From: a virus
Strand: one strand, 5' to 3'
Length of the DNA stretch: 24,706 nucleotides
IMG/VR virus record: IMGVR_UViG_3300007735_000516
Location: 1-24,706 of that record
The translations under genes and the position numbers were made by a program. A model generated the notes under the pieces. That model did not search any database. It was not told the DNA's origin and worked only from the letters and a program-made list of their open reading frames with translations. Positions 11,893-17,885 of the stretch are shown here, in pieces. How positions within the stretch are numbered: the first letter of the stretch is position 1; every line of letters starts with the position of its first letter.

Positions 11893-11961
11893 GGCTATGT
11901 GGTGGGAGGCACACACGCCCCAAAACGGGGTTTCTCGCAGGTTCAACTCCTGCCATGGCCA
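11893..11961 (+). tRNA. Third tRNA-like fold (degenerate or pseudo-tRNA)
   Basis: GGCTATG (11893-11899) pairs with CATGGCC (11954-11960, one G-T pair), discriminator A. There is a GTG/CAC D-like stem and a perfect T arm GCAGG-TTCAACT-CCTGC (11937-11953). The position of the anticodon arm is taken by CCCC-AAAAC-GGGG with only a 5-nt loop, so no anticodon can be read. An alternative longer fold starting near 11864 would use a GCGTG..CACGC D-like hairpin (11873-11888) and a GTGG/CCAC end. It may be a decayed tRNA or a tRNA-like structure; it ends 27 nt before TerL. Confidence 0.4.
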
Positions 11962-11988
11962 CAAAACCATTTCGTTGACGCCAACAAA

Positions 11989-13167
11989 ATGCTGTTCCAG
12001 TACACCACAGCCATCAAGAAGATTCGGGCGATGAAGGCCCGAAAGAAAGTCATCCAAGGCGGTACATCTGCATCCAAAACCTTCGGCATCCTTGCGGTCC
12101 TGATTGACCACGCCGCCCGCCATCCGAAGTCCGAGATTTCCGTGGTAAGCGAATCCGTCCCTCACCTACGGCGGGGGGCTATCAAGGACTTCGCCAAGAT
12201 TATGCAATGGACCCATCGGTGGGTTCCCGACCGCTGGAACAAGACCCTACTGCAGTACAACTTCGCCAACGGGTCCACGATTGAGTTTTTTTCCGCTGAT
12301 TCGGAAGCCCGCCTCCGTGGGGCAAGGCGGCAAATCCTTTACATAAACGAGGCCAACAATATTGACTTTGATTCGTACTACCAGTTGGCCATCCGTACAT
12401 CGCAGGAGATTTACATTGACTTCAACCCCACGCATGAGTTCTGGGCGCACACGGAAGTCCTTCCAGAAACGGATGCGGAGTTCCTCATCCTTACCTACCA
12501 GGACAACGAGGCTCTTCCCGATACGATTCGCAACGATATTGAGTTAAACCGAACCAAGGCCGAAACATCCGCATACTGGGCCAACTGGTGGAAGGTGTAC
12601 GGCCTCGGTCAGGTAGGAACGCTCCAAGGGGCGATATACGGCGATTACACGGTGGTTGAGGCAATAGACCCGTCCACGATGAAATTCGTCGCATACGGGC
12701 TTGACTGGGGCTTTAGCAACGACCCTACCGCCTTGGTCGCAGTTTACCGCAGGGGCGACGACTTGTTTGTGCATGAGTTGCTCTACCACCGAGGCCTGAC
12801 CAACTCCGACATCGCCACCCGACTAAAGGAGTTCGGGATTACCCGTGCTTGGGAGATAGTGGCCGATTCGGCAGAACCCAAGAGCATTGAGGAAATCTAC
12901 CGCTTGGGCTTTAACATCAAGCCCGCAAGCAAGGGACCCGATTCGGTCAGGCAGGGGATAGATGTGCTAAAGCGGTTCAATCTTCATGTGACCAAGGATA
13001 GCACCAACCTCATCAAAGAACTCCGCAGTTATACCTGGGCGACCGACAAGGACGGCAAGGACACAGGTGTCCCCATTGACTCCTACAACCACGCCTGCGA
13101 TGCGCTGCGATATGTGGCCCTCAACAAACTTGCGGTCAGTAATTCGGGGAAGTATCTTGTGGTGTAA
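11989..13167 (+). CDS. terL: Terminase large subunit
   Basis: The 392-residue protein is a Terminase_3/PBSX-type packaging motor. The ATPase half has Walker A GGTSASKT (24-31), VVSESVPHLRRGA, and Walker B/catalytic glutamate LYINEAN (E121), followed by the coupling segment LTYQDNEAL. The nuclease half shows YGLDWGFSNDPTA (D239), VADSAEPKSI (D293) and HACDALRY (D371), the three acidic positions of the RNase H-like fold. It should translocate DNA into the prohead and cut it. ATG 11989 was chosen; the longer frame from GTG 11875 runs through the tRNA-like element. The stop TAA is shared with the next promoter box. Confidence 0.95.
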   Translation: MLFQYTTAIKKIRAMKARKKVIQGGTSASKTFGILAVLIDHAARHPKSEISVVSESVPHLRRGAIKDFAKIMQWTHRWVPDRWNKTLLQYNFANGSTIEFFSADSEARLRGARRQILYINEANNIDFDSYYQLAIRTSQEIYIDFNPTHEFWAHTEVLPETDAEFLILTYQDNEALPDTIRNDIELNRTKAETSAYWANWWKVYGLGQVGTLQGAIYGDYTVVEAIDPSTMKFVAYGLDWGFSNDPTALVAVYRRGDDLFVHELLYHRGLTNSDIATRLKEFGITRAWEIVADSAEPKSIEEIYRLGFNIKPASKGPDSVRQGIDVLKRFNLHVTKDSTNLIKELRSYTWATDKDGKDTGVPIDSYNHACDALRYVALNKLAVSNSGKYLVV

Positions 13168-13172
13168 CTTTG
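13165..13172 (+). promoter_or_regulatory. Leaderless-type TAnnTTTG promoter after terL
   Basis: TAACTTTG is an exact -7 match and its first three bases are the terL stop codon. GGGC (4 nt) separates it from the ATG at 13177. It probably starts the operon of microproteins, glycosyltransferases, methyltransferase and tail genes. Confidence 0.6.
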
Positions 13173-13176
13173 GGGC

Positions 13177-13257
13177 ATGAACCTAACCTTGTTTGCCTTT
13201 TTGCTTTGTCTTGCATTCTTGTTTGGGTGTTTCTTGGGTCATATACATCGCCCATGA
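13177..13257 (+). CDS. 26-residue membrane or lipoprotein microprotein
   Basis: ATG 13177 begins 4 nt after a TAACTTTG box and encodes a hydrophobic peptide (MNLTLFAFLLCLAFLFGC, then a short FLGHIHRP tail). LFGC could be a lipobox, but the tail is very short, so a plain membrane peptide is as likely. Its stop overlaps the next start (ATGA). Function unknown; a lysis or membrane role is possible. Confidence 0.45.
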   Translation: MNLTLFAFLLCLAFLFGCFLGHIHRP

Positions 13258-13355
13258 ACCTCGAATCCATCCTTGACCTCGCCCTCGCCATCGGTCGGGT
13301 CGTGCTGGCCTTGGTCTTTATCGGCTGCATCCTAACCCTCCTTTTCACCCAATGA
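13254..13355 (+). CDS. 33-residue single-pass membrane microprotein
   Basis: ATG 13254 gives MNLESILDLALAIGRVVLAL, then VFIGCILTLLFTQ, one transmembrane helix with an acidic N-terminal part. It is coupled by ATGA to both neighbours: the upstream 26-residue peptide and the downstream glycosyltransferase. It may anchor or assist the glycosyltransferases or act in lysis; no family is recognised. Confidence 0.5.
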   Translation: MNLESILDLALAIGRVVLALVFIGCILTLLFTQ

Positions 13356-14011
13356 AACTCATCCACTACTACCACATTTATTGCGGCGGCGGCGGCCAAT
13401 GGCAACTCATCATGCACCAGCACATGATGGCCCTGTGCAATTACGGGCTGATTGAACAGTTGGACGAGATTCGGGTCGGCATCGTCGGTCCACCAGAGCA
13501 GCGGAAGTTGGTCAAGGAAATCTTGGACAACTCGCTCGTGGCCCCAAAAATCAAGGTGGTGGTCACCCGAACCAACGCTTGGGAGCAGGCCACGCTGACC
13601 GAGATGTACAAGGCATCGCAGACCGAGGATGCGGCCTACCTGTACGGGCATACCAAGGGCGGTGCTGACCCGTCGCTTGTCAAGCAGATGTGGTGCAGGT
13701 CTATGATATTCTTTAACATCGTGGCTTGGGAACGCTCCCTTGCAGAACTCGCCAATGTTGACTGCGTGGGGACGCATTGGCTTACCACCGAGCAGTTCCC
13801 CCAAATTGCAGACCAAAACAACCCCGACGGCTACCCCTACTTTGCGGGTAACTTTTGGTGGGCCAAGTCATCCCACATCCGTGAACTCGGAGAGCCAGTA
13901 CGGGAACACCGCTATCAAGCCGAAACTTGGATTGGAAAGCGGAAAGGAATGACCGTGTACGACCCGAACCCAGGATGGCCCGACCCAAGCAAATTCGTCA
14001 TCACTTTTTAG
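13352..14011 (+). CDS. Putative glycosyltransferase
   Basis: The 219-residue protein has the pattern of a GT family seen in capsular or surface polysaccharide loci: MKLIHYYHIYCGGGGQWQ at the N-terminus, AAYLYGHTKGG (96-104), MWCRSMIFF, THWLTTEQFP and YFAGNFWWAKSSHI (163-176). The HTKG and GNFWW motifs are typical of these enzymes. No signal peptide or membrane segment is seen, so it should act in the cytoplasm, probably with a nucleotide-sugar donor. It belongs to a three-gene cassette coupled to tail genes; the acceptor (virion protein, DNA or host glycan) is unknown. Confidence 0.65.
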   Translation: MKLIHYYHIYCGGGGQWQLIMHQHMMALCNYGLIEQLDEIRVGIVGPPEQRKLVKEILDNSLVAPKIKVVVTRTNAWEQATLTEMYKASQTEDAAYLYGHTKGGADPSLVKQMWCRSMIFFNIVAWERSLAELANVDCVGTHWLTTEQFPQIADQNNPDGYPYFAGNFWWAKSSHIRELGEPVREHRYQAETWIGKRKGMTVYDPNPGWPDPSKFVITF

Positions 14012-14013
14012 CC

Positions 14014-14748
14014 ATGAAACTGCTAGCCAATATCGCCTACCACCACCATCCGAACAGGGTGGAGAACTTGACCAAGGTCATCGAGGCCATCAAGTCCTAC
14101 CCCTTGCAGTCCGAAATCTTTGTGGACACCAACGACCCGCAAGCGGCCCAAGAACTCGCCCACCTTCCCGTTACCTTTCACGCTCATACCAGCATGGGGC
14201 ATCCTTGGGAACTGACCAGCAAGCACCGCAACAGGATTGCGGAGGTGTATCGGCACTTTGATTGGGTGGCCTACTTCGAGGACGACATGATGCTACCCAA
14301 GGAGGGATTCGTCAACTTCACCAAGCAGTTCGACCCGATGTTCGAGGACAACCTGTACCCGTCCTTCACCCGCATTGAAACCTACCCCAATGTGGAAGGC
14401 GAATTTAGCCCCGACATTACATTCAATCCTACACCGAATATGTGGAAGGAATGGAACGGGAAGACCTATGTAAGCCTCCCATTTTACATCAATTACCACG
14501 CTTTTTGGATGTTCAGCACCAAGCGGCTTGCCGAGGTGTTGAGCCGCAACCCGCAAGCGTTGCAGGTTATACCGAACAACGGCCTCTACCGTGAATCCCT
14601 TGCTTCCCTGCCGATTTGGTCTTTGGAATTGAAGCCGATGCTGGAAATGACCGAGCAGGGCGAACTTGCGGACCATTGCAAGGTTTACCACCTATCGAAC
14701 AACTATCGGGACAACAGTAGGAACATCAAAGAAATCTTTAAGCGATGA
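14014..14748 (+). CDS. Putative GT-A-type glycosyltransferase
   Basis: The 244-residue protein begins like a GT-A fold (MKLLANIAYHHHPNRVENLT, IFVDTND) and has the metal-binding DxD-like motif WVAYFEDDMML (E89-D90-D91). PFYINYHAFWMFSTKRL and LYRESLASLPIW further on resemble acceptor-side segments of such enzymes. It should transfer sugars in the cytoplasm. It follows the first glycosyltransferase by 2 nt and overlaps the methyltransferase by ATGA, so all three are made together. No membrane anchor is visible. Confidence 0.7.
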   Translation: MKLLANIAYHHHPNRVENLTKVIEAIKSYPLQSEIFVDTNDPQAAQELAHLPVTFHAHTSMGHPWELTSKHRNRIAEVYRHFDWVAYFEDDMMLPKEGFVNFTKQFDPMFEDNLYPSFTRIETYPNVEGEFSPDITFNPTPNMWKEWNGKTYVSLPFYINYHAFWMFSTKRLAEVLSRNPQALQVIPNNGLYRESLASLPIWSLELKPMLEMTEQGELADHCKVYHLSNNYRDNSRNIKEIFKR

Positions 14749-15296
14749 AACACGACCACATCTTCGGCTGGTCCAGCCCACAGGAACAAGGCCAACTCCT
14801 TCACTTCATTCTTGACACTATGCCCCCCAAGCCCCGAATCACCATGGCTGAAATCGGGGTTTACCTTGGCAGAGGCACGGCCATCTTTGACGAGGTGTTT
14901 GTCAGCAGGGGGCAGAACTACAAGTTGATAGCGGTGGACCACTTTGAGGGTTCGCCCGAACACAAAGCCAGCAATTCGGTACCGTCCTACGAAGCGTTCA
15001 AGCAGAACATCGCCCCGATAAGCGACAAAGTCAAGGACCACAACTGCGATTCTATTGCTGCCTCCAAACTATTCAAGCAGGGCGAATTTGACATCGTGTA
15101 CATCGATGCGGCCCACGAATACGAACCCGTGCTTGCGGACTTGGAGGCGTGGTTCCCGAAGGTCAAGCGGGGAGGGTTCATTTGCGGTGACGACTACACG
15201 GCGGGATGGCCAGGGGTCGTGAAGGCGGTGGGCGAATACTTCGGAGGACGGCACGGTGTTGTCCCAGGCACGCAACAATGGTACTTCCAAAAATGA
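14745..15296 (+). CDS. Class I SAM-dependent methyltransferase
   Basis: The 183-residue protein fits the Methyltransf_24 type: motif I AEIGVYLGRGTAIFDE (SAM-binding glycines), an acidic end of strand 2 (LIAVDHFEGS), and motif IV DIVYIDAAHEYEPVLADLEA followed by VKRGGFICGDDY. This family often methylates sugars in glycan pathways. Overlaps at both ends (ATGA at 14745 and 15293) tie it to the glycosyltransferases and to the tail-chaperone gene. A sugar O-methyltransferase acting on the product of the two upstream enzymes is the most economical guess. Confidence 0.75.
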   Translation: MKHDHIFGWSSPQEQGQLLHFILDTMPPKPRITMAEIGVYLGRGTAIFDEVFVSRGQNYKLIAVDHFEGSPEHKASNSVPSYEAFKQNIAPISDKVKDHNCDSIAASKLFKQGEFDIVYIDAAHEYEPVLADLEAWFPKVKRGGFICGDDYTAGWPGVVKAVGEYFGGRHGVVPGTQQWYFQK

Positions 15297-15859
15297 AACT
15301 CCAAGACCTCACCATCGACCAGTTCCAACGCATCGCTGCGCTGGAGTTCAGCCCCGTCCTCACGGACTACGACAAGCGTGCAGGGGTCGTTGCAATCGTG
15401 GAGGGGGTGGATGTATCACTCGTAAGGGAAATGCCCGCCAAGGGGCTTACCAAGCGTTACAAGACTATCATCGCAGAGTGGAACGAATTGCCTACCCTCG
15501 CCTACAAGCGGCGGTTCAAAGCAGGTGGCAAGTGGTGGATTCCGACGGTGTTCACCGACGAACTCACGGCGGGACAACTCATTGACCTGATGGACACGGA
15601 TACGACGGACGAAAAGAAGTTGGTGCAGAATCTGCACCGCATCATGGCGACCCTTTGCAGGGAGGGCGGTTTCCTCGGTTACTTCCCGAAGAAGTACGAC
15701 GGGGCTTCCCACCAAGAGCGGGCCGAACTGTTCAAGTCCCACGCCAAAATCGGGGATGTTTGGGGGGTGGTCAGTTTTTTTTTGCTAAGTTCAGAATCCT
15801 ACTTGAAAGTTTTGAGCGACTATTCCAAGCACCTGACGAAGGGGATGCAGGCCCAGTAA
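15293..15859 (+). CDS. Tail assembly chaperone, zero-frame product
   Basis: The 188-residue product begins MKLQDLTIDQFQRIAALEFS and has a helical body ending in GDVWGVVSFFLLSSESYLKV and a polar tail. Position before tail-completion, tail and tape-measure genes, and a slippery run near the 3' end, indicate the gpG-like tail assembly chaperone that binds the tape measure protein. A nine-T run at 15775-15783 lies near the end of the frame. The start overlaps the methyltransferase stop (ATGA). Confidence 0.65.
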   Translation: MKLQDLTIDQFQRIAALEFSPVLTDYDKRAGVVAIVEGVDVSLVREMPAKGLTKRYKTIIAEWNELPTLAYKRRFKAGGKWWIPTVFTDELTAGQLIDLMDTDTTDEKKLVQNLHRIMATLCREGGFLGYFPKKYDGASHQERAELFKSHAKIGDVWGVVSFFLLSSESYLKVLSDYSKHLTKGMQAQ

Positions 15860-16038
15860 CCAACCCGCTCGCTGGCTACGGTTGGCTCATGGTCGTGTGG
15901 AGGATGGCCAACAAGGATGTACTGAAATTTGATGCCATCTTTGCGATGAAGGCGGTGGAGTTCTTGAACTACGCCCTTTTGATTCACGACATCTTGGAAG
16001 CCGAACGCCAAGAGGCAGAGCGAATGCGGCGGCGGTAG
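15293..16038 (+). CDS. Tail assembly chaperone, -1 frameshift fusion (gpGT-like)
   Basis: Slipping back one base on T TTT TTT (zero-frame codons 15776-15781) turns ..VVSFFLLSS.. into ..VVSFFFAKFRILLESFERLF and continues for about 80 residues through NPLAGYGWLMVVWRMANKDV, FDAIFAMKAVEFLNYALLI and a charged end EAERQEAERMRRR. This second part is protein-like with no start codon of its own until ATG 15890, and it would give a fusion of about 248 residues, as in lambda gpG/gpGT. The fusion probability is good but unmeasured. Confidence 0.6.
15775..15783 (+). promoter_or_regulatory. Slippery T9 run for -1 ribosomal frameshifting
   Basis: Nine T preceded by AG. The heptamer T-TTT-TTT is in the right phase for a -1 shift relative to the zero frame (AGT TTT TTT TTG). 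The frame after the shift is open to 16038. Confidence 0.65.
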
Positions 16039-16057
16039 GACACTTAATTTGCGAGGC

Positions 16058-16065
16058 TACATTTA
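16058..16065 (+). promoter_or_regulatory. Weak TAnnTTTG-like box before the tail completion gene
   Basis: TACATTTA matches seven of the eight positions, counting the two free ones, and lies 5 nt before the ATG at 16071. It follows the same layout as the leaderless promoters but lacks the final G, so it is only a weak candidate. Confidence 0.25.
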
Positions 16066-16070
16066 CCAGC

Positions 16071-16670
16071 ATGGAGTTTGATGTATTCGTAGGCGGGTCA
16101 GGGAAGAAACTGACCGACTTCCAAAAGCAAGCATTGCCCGATTTCGGGGTAAGCCTTGCGGATGGAGCGATTGACAATAAGTCCTACGCACTAGTCACGA
16201 AATGGTTGGAAGGGGTCATCAAATTGGCCAAGCAGAACCTCGCAAATTCAGGAGCCATCGCAAGCGATTCCCTATCGGCGAGCATTGACTTTGAACCTAT
16301 CACCTTGACCGATACTTCCTTCGTGGTCGCTATTGTGGCCAACGACTATTGGAAGTTTGTGGACCTCGGTGTCAAGGGTGCGAAAAGCAGTAGCCGTGCG
16401 CCAAATAGCCCGTTTCAGTACAGGGACAAGCGGCCACCCATCCGACCCATTCAGGAGTGGATTGCGTTCAAAAGCATTCCTTTGGAGGGCAGGGACAAGA
16501 TTGCCGCCAACAGGTCGTTTGCTATCAATATCGCCAACAAGATTCGGCGGGAAGGCTTACGAGCTACCAACTTTATGAGCAATGCCGTGACCGAGGATAT
16601 GGTCGCAGTACTAACCGAAAACATCGCCGAAGTCCTCGGCAAGTCCATCAGCGTCGCAACCGTCCGTTAA
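16071..16670 (+). CDS. Tail completion / HK97 gp10-like protein
   Basis: The 199-residue protein contains ASDSLSASIDFEPI, YWKFVDLGVKG, then SPFQYRDKRPPIRPIQEWI and AINIANKIRREGLRATNFM. The order (Y-x-x-FVDxGVKG, PxRPI, AxxIAxxI-x-x-x-G) is that of HK97 gp10-like and related tail-completion proteins, which join the tail tube to the head. It should be a soluble virion or assembly protein. It sits between the chaperone and the tail structural genes. Confidence 0.65.
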   Translation: MEFDVFVGGSGKKLTDFQKQALPDFGVSLADGAIDNKSYALVTKWLEGVIKLAKQNLANSGAIASDSLSASIDFEPITLTDTSFVVAIVANDYWKFVDLGVKGAKSSSRAPNSPFQYRDKRPPIRPIQEWIAFKSIPLEGRDKIAANRSFAINIANKIRREGLRATNFMSNAVTEDMVAVLTENIAEVLGKSISVATVR

Positions 16671-16673
16671 TTT

Positions 16674-17885
16674 ATGGCCATATCAGTCCTTTCGGGTTCG
16701 CCCCTCGTAGCAACCCCCGTCTTCAACAAAATGCTCTACAAGGTCAGCGGCTCGCTGATTGCACAACCCAATTTTAGGTATGTCTGCGATGTCAAGAACC
16801 CCGCAGGCACGACGACGCTGGCACGGCTGAAATGCGACAAACTACCCACCACCAACTTCGGATTCTTCGATGTGCAGAAGGTCGTGGAAACTCTGGTAAG
16901 CCCGACCAAGCCGTCCTTGACGCAGACGGGATTCGTGGACCATGCGGGGTTCTATTCGGGTTATCGGCTGACCTTCATGGAAGAATACGGCAGCACCCCT
17001 GTCGTGCAGACGGGAACGACTACCAATGTGACGGGGAATGTTGCCTTTGCGGGAAACTTGGAGCAGTTGGAATTGGCTGATTGGAGTGGGGGCTTGTACT
17101 TCCCAGCAGATGGGGGATTTAATGATGCGGTAACTCAAAGCCTTGCAACGAATGTTCGTAGGACAGTCTATTCCGATTCCTACGGATGGCTTTGTCAAGG
17201 GGTTGGTTCGGGATTAGCAAGCCCCCAAGACATCGTTGCAACGCTCACCTACTATACGGCAGGAGGGACATTGGTTCGGACTTACGATGTCAGCATCGGG
17301 TCTGCATCGGGTTCTACCATCTTCCGCTTTGGTGTTGGACCGATGAATATCAAGAGCCTGACTTCGGGGCAATGTCAAGACGGCTTTGCTGGTTCGGTCA
17401 ACTTCCCAACTGCCGAGGGTGCGTACTATACAATTATTTTTGCTGATGCAGGTGGTAACGGAACGGTTCCCTTCACTTATGTCATCGGCCCATGTCAGCG
17501 GTTCAACTCCATCCCCGTCCACTTCGTCAACAAGTACGGCGGGATTGATTCGTACACCTTCACCATGAAGAACCGCAAGCGGGCCAATATTGAGCGGGAG
17601 GTCTTTGGGTATAACTCGGATGTGTACGCTACCACCACTTACAACAAGGTTTGGGCGGGGTCGTTTGACTATGTGTACGCACTCAACTCCGATTGGCTGA
17701 CCGATGCCGAATCCGAGTGGCTGATTGAGATGGTCCGTAGCGGGTATGTGTGGCTCGAACTCGGTGGCCAACTTGTGGAAGCGGTGGTCAACGCCAATCA
17801 GTATCAATTTGTAACCAGACGGAATGACCGCCTCACGCAGTTGCAGATTGAGATTGCCGTGGCTTACGATAATAATATCCTATGA
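16674..17885 (+). CDS. Tail structural protein
   Basis: The 403-residue protein is rich in beta-type sequence (Gly, Thr, Tyr) with no enzyme motifs. Landmarks are FRYVCDVKN, FVDHAGFYSGYRLTFMEEYG, a Gly/Ser/Thr-rich middle, and RFNSIPVHFVNKYGGIDSYT followed by FTMKNRKRANIERE. It starts 3 nt after the upstream stop and overlaps the next gene by ATGA. Placement suggests a distal-tail or tail-tip structural part, possibly with a carbohydrate-binding insert in the middle. The exact role is not provable from sequence. Confidence 0.55.
   Translation: MAISVLSGSPLVATPVFNKMLYKVSGSLIAQPNFRYVCDVKNPAGTTTLARLKCDKLPTTNFGFFDVQKVVETLVSPTKPSLTQTGFVDHAGFYSGYRLTFMEEYGSTPVVQTGTTTNVTGNVAFAGNLEQLELADWSGGLYFPADGGFNDAVTQSLATNVRRTVYSDSYGWLCQGVGSGLASPQDIVATLTYYTAGGTLVRTYDVSIGSASGSTIFRFGVGPMNIKSLTSGQCQDGFAGSVNFPTAEGAYYTIIFADAGGNGTVPFTYVIGPCQRFNSIPVHFVNKYGGIDSYTFTMKNRKRANIEREVFGYNSDVYATTTYNKVWAGSFDYVYALNSDWLTDAESEWLIEMVRSGYVWLELGGQLVEAVVNANQYQFVTRRNDRLTQLQIEIAVAYDNNIL

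Noticed and set aside
13136-13816. A 226-residue minus-strand open frame opposite the glycosyltransferase and microproteins
   Set aside because: No domain is recognisable, there is no promoter box near its start, and the plus-strand genes are coherent, so it is a shadow.
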